From: Eudorina sp. 2006-703-Eu-15
Lineage: Eukaryota; Chlorophyta; Chlorophyceae; Chlamydomonadales; Volvocaceae
Reading direction: 5' to 3'
Assembly (NCBI GenBank): GCA_003117195.1
Contig: BDSI01000077.1
Span: forward strand, 317,501-381,500
DNA: 64,000 bases
Shown: positions 10,673-22,500 of the stretch, in pieces
Layout of the letters: every line of letters begins with the position of its first letter
Position numbering within the stretch: the stretch's first letter is position 1
Notes under the pieces: generated by a model
What the model was told of the DNA's origin: nothing
Database searches by the model: none
What the model saw: the letters and a program-made list of their open reading frames with translations, nothing else
Program-made: the position numbers and the translations under genes

Positions 10673-13600
10673 ATGTCTTCCAAGCACTCCCATGGCCATG
10701 GCTCTAGTCGAGATCGTGATTATGACCGTCGGGCTGATTATGGAAGAGAAAATCGTGACAAGCGTGAGGATCGCCACCATCACCGGCCCCAGCGAGAGTG
10801 CGTATGTCATCGTTTGACCAAAACATTAATTGAACATTAACTTGTTTGATTTTGCTGTGGTCCTCGGATTGTTCAGGCCTGAGCCAGACCGCGTGAGGGC
10901 AGACCAAGACCGGGGAGCCCGGTCGAAGTCCGCTCCACAGTTGCATTCAAGGAATGTGCATGGGTCGCAATCACCACATAGGGTAAGGCGTTTCATGGGG
11001 AGAGGCGGTTCCGGAATGTTGACTCTCGGCTTGCAGGTTTCTCGCATGCTCGATTGATATCCACGTTTCGTCCCTTACCGTCCAGGACCGTGGAGGAGGC
11101 TATCATACTGGCACCACGCCCGGCAAGTCCAAAGGCAGCACCCCCGGGTGAGAGTGGTGCGCGAGGGTGGTGCGCTGCGGTTGGCGGTGTGCGCATGGCC
11201 CACCCCCGTGCTCTCTCCGTTCACGGCCCGCAGGCCAAAGGGCAACTCTGTGCTGGCAGAGCTGCTGCGGACCGCCAAGGCGAAGCAGCAGGAGCATGGC
11301 GCTGGCGGCACGGGGTCTGTCCCCGGGTCGGGGTCGGGCAGCGATGGAGAGCTGCCGGAAGCCGGTAGGTGTGCTCGTGGGCCGCCGCCGGATGGCTTTG
11401 ACCGCGGTCATGTGGGCGATTTGAGGTTGGCTTGGGATGTCCGCGGAGCCGAACAGCTGTTCCACTCAGCGACGGCGGATAGCGGCCTGCGTGTTTTCCC
11501 CGGCTACCAGCAACCCACCCATATGACCTGGCGAGGCGGGCGCAAACGGCAGGACGCGCTCGATCTCAGGTGGTCCGCCTCGGGGTTTGTCTGCGCCGGG
11601 ACTGTGCGCGGCGTCGTGGCAAGGCTGCGGCGTTGTGGCAGTCGTCTACGCAGCTGCGCGGCTGTCCTGTCCTCCTACTGCCCCGTCCTCGTATCGCCCC
11701 GACAACGGCAACAGCAACTGACCCTGGCGGGCCCTGGCGTTTACCCCGGGCTGTCACCACGCAGGCGAGATCCTCCCGGGGCCGCCACCCATGCCCGCGG
11801 GGGGCCCCGCGGGGCCAAGGGAAGGAGGCGGCGGGGCCACGGCGGGCAGCAAGCGGCGCTACCACTCGCCCATCGTTTGGAATTTGGATGGCCCAGGGGG
11901 CTCTGGGGCAGGTGCGGTGCAGCGGGGGTCCGTTCAGGAGGTGGTGCGGTGACTCGCCTCCCTACCCCGGGTGGGAGGGCCGGGACGTCGGGCGATGTCA
12001 GATGGCGGCGGCGGCGCAGTGTGATGTGAACGTGACGTGGGATCCTGGGACCGGGGCTAGCAGGTGGCAAGGGTGCTGTGGCGTGGTTCATGAGGGGGGG
12101 TGGCACCGACACAGGAGGAGGGGTCCGCGGTCCGGGAGCGAAGGGGGCCTGTACCTGAGTCTGATGACTAGTGTGTCCCCCCTGGTTGTGTTCCAGAGAC
12201 TCCGTTGTTTGCCAGGACGGCTCACAACGCCTTGTTCGTCCCACTGCCTCGTTGCATGCGACCAGGTCGGCCTGGCGGCGCTGGGGGCGGCGGTGGTGGC
12301 GGCGGCGGGCACGACGGCCGGCAGCCGCCGGCGAAGCGCCACGCGCCCGTGTCGGCGGTGGACCGGGCGGCGGAGGAGCTGATGGCGTTCAGGCGGCAGC
12401 AGGCGGAGGCGGCGGCGGCGCTGGGGTACGACCCCGATGGCCCGCCGGCAATGAAGTCCTCCCCGTCAGCGTCCGAATCGGAGGAAGGTACGTACCGCTG
12501 CCCATCGTTGCGGGGTACGGGACCCGCTATGAGCAGGGCGCTCTATTACCGCAGTCAACCACCTCATTCCCTTGACCACCTTATTCCCTTGACCGGTCCT
12601 TCGGCTTGGTGTCAGAGCTACGAGAAGGGCCCCATGGGGTGTGCACTGATTGCCTCTGTCTAAGGGTCCACACCGCCACGGTGTTCGCTGCCGCTGCAAA
12701 GAGCAACCCCTCTGCCGGTCCGGCCCACAGGCGATATCGGCGGCCACCGCAGCACCGCCGGGTTCACAGCGCGCGGCAGCGCCAGCGCAGAGCGGGGGGA
12801 GGTGGAGGGCCGCGGGCGTGGTGGCGACGGACCGGACCAGGGCCGCGATCGCGACCGGGAGAGGGAGGAGGACCGGGGCCGCGAGCGATACCGAAGCCGC
12901 AGCGCAGACGGAATTGAGGAGGACGACGAAGACGACGATCTGGGCGGCCGACCCAGGGGTCAGTGGGGCCTGCGGCAGGCCGGGGCGGCACAAGGGTAGT
13001 GGCGCAGGGTTGAGGTCGGGGGGGCCCCAGATGCCGTGGGCGGCGCGGGGTGTCAACTGGGGGTGGATGCACCTCGGGAGTTCCGGGGTTTGGAGGAGAG
13101 AAAAAGGTACTCGGCTAGAACCCCGCGGGGACCGCACAGCAAGTACCAATCATGCATTAACGTAAGCCTCATACATTTACTCAGTGGGCAAGGTACATCC
13201 CAGAGAGGCGACCAAACCGCATGCAGCAAGGAAAACATGGTGTGTGTGTGTAAACGGATTTGAGCCGCGAGAAGGCGATGTGTGACGGTCACACTCGGGC
13301 ACACGACACGGTTCCGCGACATCGCCCAATGTACACACTTTTGGCAGCCCAATAAGGCCCGTTTGGCCGGCGCTGGCTGTGCGATTGTCCGTCCGCTCGC
13401 TTTGCTGGGTCGTGCGCAGGTGGGTCCCGCTGGCTGGACGAGGAGCCGGAGGCGGAGGCCCGCGTGCGGAGCGGCGGCGGGTCGGGTCCGGGCGTCGATG
13501 AGCCACAGGAGGACCGCGACGCCGGGAGGGGTGAGCGGGGTACGGTGGTGGTGGTGGTGCGGGCGGGCGGGGCCCGCAGTCGCGGATGCGAAGATCGGGC

Positions 13601-16600
13601 TGTCGCGCGGGCCTGAGGGCGGGCTTGGCGGTGTCCTGTGCGATCCATGCTTAGTGGCACATGGGTTGCTGGCGGCCTCGGCGGGGCGCTTGCCGCGCTT
13701 GCGTGGCGATCGGCCATCGGCTTCGGGGACGCCTTGGAAGAGTCCTCCGCAGGGCCTGCATCCCTGGTTTAGCACGTGATCCTTCATGTACTCGCATGTC
13801 TTCTCACACGCGTTCTCTCCGTTGTATGGCGTGCTTTCGCGTGGTCTACTGCCGGCACAGGGACGTCGCCCAGTCCCCGGCGGGGCGTCTCGGTTGGCGC
13901 GGAGACCGTGTCGGGGCGCGACGGCGGGGGCGGGGCCGCGGCAGCGGGAGGAGCCGCAGGCGGGCGCGGTGGCTCGAGTGCGCCGGGCCCATCGGACAAG
14001 GAGGAGGGAGCGGAGGGCCGGGGCACGGCCACTGGGACGCGGACGGGAGGCGGCGACGACGCCGGGGCCGCGGGCGACGGCGGCGAGCAGCTCATCAGCA
14101 AGTAAGTGTACGGATGTACGGAATGGCCGTCAGCTGGGAGGGAACTGATGGTGTGTTTAGATAAGAGACCCGCCCGACCAAAGCCAAGCACCAATGTACT
14201 TACAGTATTAACTTGAGAAAATTGAATAACATGATAGCAACAAAAAGGCAGTGTGTGTGTGACGAACGCATCCGGAGCGCATCCGCCTGTTGCCAGTGAC
14301 CAGAATCCGTCATGTGTAAAGCGCCTTGAATGCCACGACCAAGACCAATTGAATGCCACAAAGGCGCCTCATGGAAGCGGCGGTCCCGGCAAGTGGGTTG
14401 TGCTGGACCGCACCCCACCATTGGATACGCGGCGCAGTGTCTTTCATGTATCATGGTTGGACTGGACACGGTTGGCCCCGCCCCCGGGCATTGTGTCGGT
14501 ACACGCTGTCCGCAGGTCGTGGGGGTGGGGGGCGCCCTCCTCGCGTACGATGGGCTTGCTGGCCCTCGGCTGGTTTTGGAATTACCAACAATTTCGGGAC
14601 TGGGTGATTTCGCTTCCTCCCGGGGCTGGTGTGCAGAGGAACATGACTCGGCACCAACAAGACCCTGCTGGTGTCGCCACCCCTTGCCCTTCCTGTGTCT
14701 CCGCAGCCAGATCAAGAAAATGGCGGAGTGCCGGTCCGTGGACGAGTACGAGCGGCTCAACAGAGTCAGCGAGGGCACGGTGAGCTGGATGGAGGCGGAG
14801 GGGTGGGAGGGCAGCGTTGCTGGTGGTGCCGCTCATGGCCACAGGAGCCTTTGGAAAGCCTGCGCGGAGTTGCTGGTGGTGCCGCTCATGGCCACAGGAG
14901 CCTTTGGAAAGCCTGCGCGGAGTTGCTGGTGGTGCCGCTCATGGCCACAGGAGCCTTTGGAAAGCCTGCGCGGACAGTGGCGCGGGAGTGGTGACGCGCT
15001 TCCGGATTGCCTCGGGGCACCCTGAGGCCGTGGCCTCGGGTCCCGGCGGTGCCGTCAGCCTCCAGGGTAGCATACTTGGGGGCATGGGCCCTCGCTCGCT
15101 TGCTGTTGCGCCTGCCTCCCACGGGTCGATTAAAACTAGGAATCCACCTGGAGGCAGCCGGTGTTCGCGGTTGGCAGAATCCATCCCAGAGCACCCCGGT
15201 TATCTGGCGCCCGCCCACCGCGTCCACCGCTCCCCCGCAGTTCGGTGTCGTGTTCCGCGCCCGGGACAAGAAGACCGGCCGCATCTGCGCCCTCAAGAAG
15301 GTGCGCGCGTGGGGCGGGGGTGGGAGCGCGTGGTGGTGGTGGTGTTGGCGGTGGCGGTGGTGGTGTTCCGTATGGTGCGAGGATGGATGGGAGGGTAGGG
15401 TGCGTGTTCTTTCAAGTGTGCGTGGCGGGAGGCAGCACACGAAATTGTCGCGCAGGCGTCGACATCCTCGGACCGCCTCGCACCGTCTGACGTGGATCGG
15501 TCCCCTATGATCCCATATGCCTCAGGGTCACAACGCCCTGCCTGGGTTGGCACACACATGTTGCCTTCCGCGCCCCTGCAATCATCATACCTTGGCGTGG
15601 GGCGCATCACGTGCATGCGTCCTCACGCCTCGCGCGCCTCCCAGTGGTGTCCACACCCCCGCGCGGCCAACTAATGTCTCCCCCAGCGCTGCGTGCGGGC
15701 CTTGGGCTGTTGCTTCCCCCTCTTCCCTTTCCCCCGGTCACCTTCGTCAATAAAGACAACGAAACCGCAAAAGAGCAACAAACCGAGAACCCTCTTCCCC
15801 CCGGGTCGCCCTTCCGCAGATCAAGATGGAGAAGGAGCGCGACGGCTTCCCGGTCACCTCCATCCGCGAGATAAACATCCTGCTCAACCTTCACCACCCC
15901 AACATCGTCAACGTGACCGAGGTGGTCATGGGCAGGTGGGGCCGGGGGTCAAACATTGGGCTAAAAAAATCGAGGCTGGCTGGCTGGCTGGCTGTGGGAT
16001 GGGTCGATGATGCATGCGGGGGATACCCCTTAAGAGTGAGTTGGACACACAGGACAGGTCGGTTTTGGGGCCCGCGCCTTGTAGGACCGTTTGTGCGCCC
16101 TCCCGCGCGCGATAGAGGGGTGGGTGTAAGAGAAAGAGAGGTTTCACAGTTGCATCCCCTGCGACTCCGCGCCACCCTGCTTCCTCCGGCCGACGGCGCC
16201 CGCCCCTCAATAGCTGTCCGCACGCACTGACCTCTCCGCCCCCTCGACGTGCCCGCCTACGCCTTCCCGTGCCTTCTCGCGCCTCCTCGTGCCTACTCGT
16301 CAACGCCTCCGCTCTGCCCTCCCTTGCGCTCCCCTGCCTCCTCGACAACGCCATCGCGCTGCCCTCTCCTGCTCCTCCTGCTTCTGCCCCCTGCTCCTCC
16401 TGCTTCTGCCCCCAGCCGCCTGGACCAGATCTACATGGTGATGGAGTTCATGGACCACGACCTAAAGTCGCTCATGAACGACAAGAGCCAGATGACCCGG
16501 CCCTTCTCAGTGGCGGAGGTCAAGTGCCTCATGCTGCAGCTGCTCAGCGGCATCGCGTACCTGCACGAGAACTGGGTCATCCACAGGTGGGGCGGGCGCG

Positions 16601-18557
16601 CGCGCGGGTGTGTGGAAGTCGCAAAGTCCCGGGTGTGGCGCCTGCGTGTGTTGGTAAGTGGGCGGTGCGAATGGGTGCTGTGTCGTGGCCCGGCACGCAT
16701 ATCCTCCCGAACTGTCTAGAAAGTGCGTTATTTGTGTTTGATTGCTTGTTCGGTTGTCCAGTTGGTTCACGTGGGAAGCGCTTCTCCCGGGGGCGGGGAG
16801 CCTCTTACGATACGGAGACCGTTCCCCCACAAGACGCGAGCGTCGCCCCCGCAAGGCCACTAAGACCCTTGAAGGTCGCAAGACACCCTCGCCGCCCGCC
16901 TAACCTATCCTACTTCGAAGACAAAGTCCATGAATGCTGGTTGAGACCGGCCCCTACCTGGACTTGGCTTTCCTTCCTCGCGTCAACCTCATCTTCTCTC
17001 ACCGCCCACCCTCTCGCATCGCCCACCCGCCCATCCGCCCGCCCGCCCACCACCCCACACACAGAGACCTCAAGACGTCCAACATCCTGTACAACAACCG
17101 CGGGGAGCTCAAGATCTGCGACTTTGGCCTGGCGCGGCAGTTCGGCTCCCCCCTGCGCGCCTACACGCAGCCCGTGGTGACGCTGTGGTACCGGCCGCCG
17201 GAGCTGCTGCTGGGCGAGCCGCTCTACTCGACGGCGGTGGACCAGTGGAGCATCGGCTGCATCATGGCGGAGCTGCTCACCGGTGAGAGGCGGGTGGGGG
17301 CAGGGGGCGGGGGCAAGAGGGCGGGGGCAGGAGGGCGGGGGCAGGGGGCGGGGGCAGGAGGGCGGGGGACTGGAGGGGAAGCCCCTATGGCTGCCGCGTG
17401 GGCGGACGATTTCTTCCGAGGACGGGACGGGGGCTGGTGTTTGGTAATTTTCTGTGTTTTCGCTGTTAATCTTGATCGACGTGTCAACGTTGGGGCAAGG
17501 CCTGGGGCGCCGGTGTGAGGCCGCTGGTGAGGGAATGGAGACATTGGGGGCGTGGAGCGAAGATGCGGGCAGGCCTGTCGACACCCACACACATTGTTAA
17601 CTACCGTTGCTGGTAACCGTTGTTGTGCAGGCAAGCCGCTGTTTGACGGCCAGGGCGAGATTGAGCAGCTGGACAAGATCTGCGCGGTGCTGGGCACGCC
17701 CAATGAGGAGGTCTGGCCGGGGCTGAAGAAGCTGCCCAACTGGGGCAAGGTGCGCAGGCGCGGGCACCACGGGACCCGCTCGCAAGAGAACCTCTCTGTT
17801 GATGAGTTCGGGCCGTTACCTGCACCTTCGGCCGCACCCCATTCACCCAGCCGCGCACACCCGTACCCTGCCGCCCACACACGGACACAGACAGCCACAA
17901 CCCCACATACCGACATACCCCACATACGACATACCCCACCCTCTCCCGCGCATCTCCCCCTGTGCTCTAGGGTTCGTGTCTGGGGTTGTTCTTTTACCAC
18001 TACCCGGCCCGTCCCCCGCCGCCTCTCATGCGCAGATCGTGCTGCGTCCCCAGCCCAGCCAGCTGCGTCAGCGCTTCACGTCGTCCTTCGGCAGCGGCGC
18101 CACGCTCACGGAGGCGGGCTTCGACCTGCTGTCGCGGCTGCTGTCGTACGACCCAGCGCAGCGCATCTCGGCGCAGGATGCCCTGGAGCACAGGTGCGGT
18201 GGCGCAGGGGGGAGGAGGAGGGATGGATGAGCTGGTTCCTGATATTGCTGATGCAAGGGGCATTGCAAGTCAGTCGTGGTGCCGCAAGCCTGCCGGCCTG
18301 CCGCCGGGTGCCGAACCACACGCGCCTGGACCTGACCCAACGCGCCCGACCCGACTCGACCCATTTCAACCCCCGCGCCACCGGACACGACCCGACCTGC
18401 CAGGTGGTTCTCGGAGAGCCCCTACCCGCAGCGGCGGGAGCTGATGCCCACCTTCCGGTCCAACAAGGACGGCAGCGGACCCGTCAGGCAGGCGGCGGTG
18501 GGCGGCCAGGGCTCCCCGCCGCTGCATTTCATGGCGGCAGCGCTCAAGGCACGATAG
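10673..18557 (+). CDS. CDK11/CDKG-type cyclin-dependent kinase (PITSLRE family)
   Basis: Ser/Thr kinase of the CDK11 (plant CDKG) group, known elsewhere for roles in transcription, splicing and the cell cycle. Exons: 10673-10797, 10877-10982, 11086-11147, 11234-11364, 12266-12487, 12791-12958, 13420-13530, 13861-14101, 14707-14779, 15241-15300, 15820-15935, 16416-16586, 17065-17282, 17631-17749, 18036-18193, 18404-18557. These total 2,235 nt, 744 residues, all phases closing. The N-terminal half is disordered, with Arg/Ser/Asp/Glu-rich and Gly-rich runs. The kinase begins at [22 protein letters not shown]. It has PVTSIRE in place of PITSLRE, catalytic [16 protein letters not shown] and the activation segment [18 protein letters not shown]. 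An upstream acceptor at 12197 is equally in frame and would give 767 residues. The N-terminal exons are less certain than the kinase exons. A nearly identical 3' fragment lies inverted at 9104-10466. Confidence 0.92.
14816..14974 (+). repeat. 53-bp tandem repeat, three copies, in kinase intron 9
   Basis: Three almost perfect head-to-tail copies of a 53-bp unit start at 14816, 14869 and 14922. They lie between the exon ending at 14779 and the exon starting at 15241. No coding role is apparent. Confidence 0.9.
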
Positions 18558-18831
18558 GGCGACTGGGGGGCAGGCGCCAAGGGGAGAGAGCGTGCACAGT
18601 GGTGGCCGCTGGCAACCGAAACGTGCACGGGTGCCGGGCGGTCAGCTGTAGAGGTGGAGGAGTGCATGACCTGCGGCGGGCGGGGGTTTGACTGGATTGA
18701 GCATTTTATGGGGTGTTATGGTGTGGTCCGCGGGGCATGTTGTGGACGGGATTAACCGACTAGGACTGACTTCAGGGCGACGAACCGACGGCAGATATGA
18801 TTTATACTAGGTGGCATCGTCTGTGTGTGAC
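17725..18831 (+). repeat. Right arm of inverted repeat flanking the kinase gene
   Basis: This is the source or partner of the inverted copy at 9104-10466. It spans the end of exon 14, exons 15 and 16, the stop codon and about 270 bp of 3' flank. The outer border is sharp: both arms end at the sequence CATCGTCTGTG (reverse complement in the left arm) and are unrelated beyond it. The arms are about 7.3 kb apart. Confidence 0.85.
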
Positions 18832-19568
18832 TTTTAATGAGTTGATCATGAAGGTTCCGTTTGGACTTATGTTTGGTGGGACCGTGTTTGGTTGCTCAAC
18901 GAAGATGCAGCTTGCCTCGGTCATTGGCGGGTTCTCAGAATGGCGAGCATTTTTAACATTGTCGCTGCTCTCCCTTTGTTGGCTTTGGTAGAGGCATATC
19001 CACAGTACGGTTGAGTGAGCGTCGCCGATCGTTCCACAAATTACGCGACCGAAGGTGCACAGGTCTATTGGCACCTGATGTCAACTTGTTCGGTGAAGAC
19101 GATTTTGTGTTTTCAGCGCATTGTATGTGTCGTGCTCTGTGTATATATTTTTTGAGGAAACGGTTGCTTCGACAACCGATTCACGGCACGCGGGAAAGAC
19201 CCGGTGGCCGGTGCGCCAAAGCCGGCAAGCTACGGACAACTCAGAGTACTTTGTTGTTATAATATTTGGAGAACCGCATGGAAAACTGCGAGAGCTGCCT
19301 TACATATACTACCTTTGCCAAGAAATACTTCAGCGCTCTGTTGTGGAATCATGCATCTTTAGGTTGCGTTCTTCCAGAATACATCTGCTAACGTAAATGT
19401 TTAATTTCACACTATAGCTGAGCGGCAACAACTTTCTGTGAAAGCGCTTGCTTCATCGACAGCTGTGCGTGCACCCGCAGCAAGTCCGCTCGAAACCATG
19501 GCCGGTGGCTTGGATTCCGCTCAAAAACTTGTAGCACGTTGGCCTGGTCGAAAGACACAGGTGTGGCG
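18558..19568. other. Kinase-ORC5 intergenic region
   Basis: The first 270 bp are the duplicated 3' flank of the kinase. The remaining ~740 bp are lower in GC and show no coding exon. They should hold the kinase terminator and the ORC5 promoter, but I see no clear TGTAA polyadenylation signal or TATA box. Confidence 0.4.
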
Positions 19569-22500
19569 ATGCCGCACAAGCGTTCCGGCTCCTTGTCCCC
19601 GACCGAACCTCCGAAGCGCACCCGCCCCCCTCACGTTAATACTCGCCTCGCCCACGTAACACAGATAACCGCCCTGCACAGCTGGCTGTCCTGCCGGGTC
19701 GGCTCTCATGTTGTCGTGCACGGACCAGCCGGCACGGGGAAGACCGGCGTCGTGCGGTGAGTGCCTGCTCCTGTGATCCCCCCCGCACACCTGCGCACAA
19801 CCCCTACGCCGTGCTGTGCTGCGCCGCACCGCAGGGACTGTTTGGAGACCTGGGGGCACCGATTCGCGTACATGACGATCCCACAGGTGGGGCAGCTGGT
19901 GAAGGAAGCGGAGGATGGGTGGCAGGAGGAAGGGGCTATCATGGGGGGTTTAAGGGTGAGGCCGCTCTAAGGGAGGGTCAGAATTTCCATGCAAGGCAGG
20001 TGATATGGGCTGTCGAGATCGGCCGGAGACCATGGCGGGAACGGGTAAGGGGTTCCCGAGGAATTTTGGCCCCTTGGAATCAGCGAGGCACTGTGGGCGA
20101 GGCGATCGCCGGACGTGTGGGCTGATGGTTCGTGGTAACAATGGCCGGCCGTGGCTGGGGAGCAGCGCCAGCACCTCCCCAGCCACGGGTACCACGGGTA
20201 CCTGGCATCTGGTGTGGGCAACTCCGTAAGGCAATCCGGCAAGGCAATCGTGTGGGCACCCGGGGGCGGAAGGCTGGCTGCCTGTGGTCGCTGGGCGATG
20301 CGGGAGAGGGTTGAGGGTTCGGAACCCCCCCCCCCGGTGGAAGAAGGACATACCCCTCCCAGTAGATTACGTCTGCGACTGCATTCTGTGTCTCGCTGAT
20401 GAGGAGGTCCGGCCCATGAGTACGGCACGGTCTCATCAGGGTGTTGTCATCGTAGTCTTTTCCTCGTTTTGGGTTGGGGAAACACCGCCAACGGCTCCAC
20501 ACGTCTTCCCCCCCTTTGTCGCCGGGCTGGGTGTGTCTGGGCTGTTTTTTCCACCCCTCGCCCCCTCCCAGGAGTACAAGCTGCGGCAGTTGTTCAATTC
20601 GCTGCTGTCACAGCTGTGGGGCTACTCGGGACTCAAGCGCAAGCGCGATGGTGGTTTCGGAGCCACAGCGGGCGCGGACAGCTGGAACGACTTCGCCGAG
20701 CAGATCGCGGGTGAGCTCTGCGCCGGCGGGTAGCCGCTAGCCGTGCGCGCTCTGAGGGGCGGGAAGGGTGTAAGCTGAGGTCCTGAGGGGACAGGAGGGG
20801 CCGGAGAGCCAAGCCACACATGGACAGCTGTGCGCGATACATGTATACAAACTGAACCCGCCAATTCGCGAAGCGATGAAGCACGGGAGATGGTGGGTGC
20901 AGCACGTTCGCGCCATGCCCGAGCCGGGTCCGCCACGCCGGGCCTGCTGGGGGCGCCGTCACGCACCGGTGGGGCCAAGACGCATCCCGGAGATGCGCTC
21001 TTGGCATCCCCCATCCATACGATCTAACGCTCCGTGCCAGTCACGATCTCGCTTGCCCTGTTCCGACCCCTCCGTGGCCCCCCTGACTGCCCTCCTGGTT
21101 GATTCTTCACCGGATCTTTGTTCTGGCAGCAGCGCAGTCTGAAACCCCTCCTGGTTGGCCCCCCTGTCCTCCGCAGCCGTGTGTCCGCCCGCCGCCGAGC
21201 GCTGCTCCGTGCTGGTGCTGGACAACATGGAGTGGCACGCGCACAAGAACCTGCTGCCTCAGCTGCTGGCGGCCATCAAGGCAGGCTGGGGGATATGGGG
21301 ATGCGGGGCGCTGCGTGCGCCCCCGCTGTTGTCTTGGTCGACATGAGGCCGGGAGGTCTGTGGCGGAGGGGATCTGTGGCAGGGGGGTCTGCGCGGAGGC
21401 GGCTGCGGGGAGGCGCAGCCGGTGGACTGCGGGGGTCACAGCGCCTGGCAGCGGGCGTGCGGGGGTGCACCTAGCCCCCTGCACCCGGGCCTCTCGCCTG
21501 CGCCCTGGCGCCCTTGACCTGGCCGGCCCAGTGCCGCACCTCTGCGGAGCTCCGCCCTGTGCGGTAGTACGTTGTACAGACGATGGATGCGGTGCCCTGT
21601 AGATTCTACCGCACGACCTCTCCGCTGACCTCGCTCCCTCCCCAACCTCACCCTTCACCGGCCCTCTGCTCTGGCAGCAGCAGCGCAATTTGAATTGGTT
21701 TGTCCACCAATTTCCTACTCCCCCCCTTCCCCGCCGCGCCCGCCCTCCCGCAGTGCCACCGCGCAAGTGCCATGGTAATCACCATCACCTCCACCGCGCC
21801 GCAGGTACGGGGTGGGGACGGGACAGGTGGCCCCGGGTTGGGTGCGGCCGGTCACCAAGAAGTCGCGTCGTGTGCTGCCTGCCACACGTGCGTTCGCCGA
21901 CGCTCGATCGGGGCGTCCAGGAAGCGACCTTGCATGGTCCCGATGCAACGCAGCACTTTTCACGCACTCCAGCACTCATGCAGCAGCGACCGCGGGGATG
22001 TCGGGGGAAAGCGGCAGCGCCGCTTCATTAATCGTGGTGCCATGAACGGGCGGCGATCTGACCCACGGGACGGCGCGGCGGCGCGGCCCGAACGGGGAGT
22101 GGGGACGGATGCCGGCCCGCGTGTGGCACACCACCGGTGACAGACGTGGGCCTCCTCGCCACACCCCGCTAAAGCGACACCCGGGTGCGCACCCGGGTGA
22201 AGCAGTTCGACGGCCGGGCTTGGGGCCGACCCAGTGGCGCCGGTGTCGACCCGTGGGTCCGGGCCGCGAGGTTGAACAGCGACCCATGGGTCTCATTGCG
22301 CACGGGTACGGGCTGTGTACGGAACGCCACACGGGCCGCGGCTTGTGAAGGCCACCGATCGCCGCCTTCCCACTTCCCACTTCTCAATTTCCCACTTCTC
22401 AATTTCCCACTTCTCAATTTCCTACTTCCCACCTCCCACCCCCCACAGGATGTGCAGCTGGGCCCGGGCGTGGGCCTCAGTCTGCCGCTGCTGCGCTGCC

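Noticed and set aside
20350..20412. Extra ORC5 exon with Val-Asp-Tyr-Val-Cys
   Set aside because: The only acceptor in phase would begin with a TAG stop, and joining exon 2 directly to 20572 matches ORC5 proteins better.
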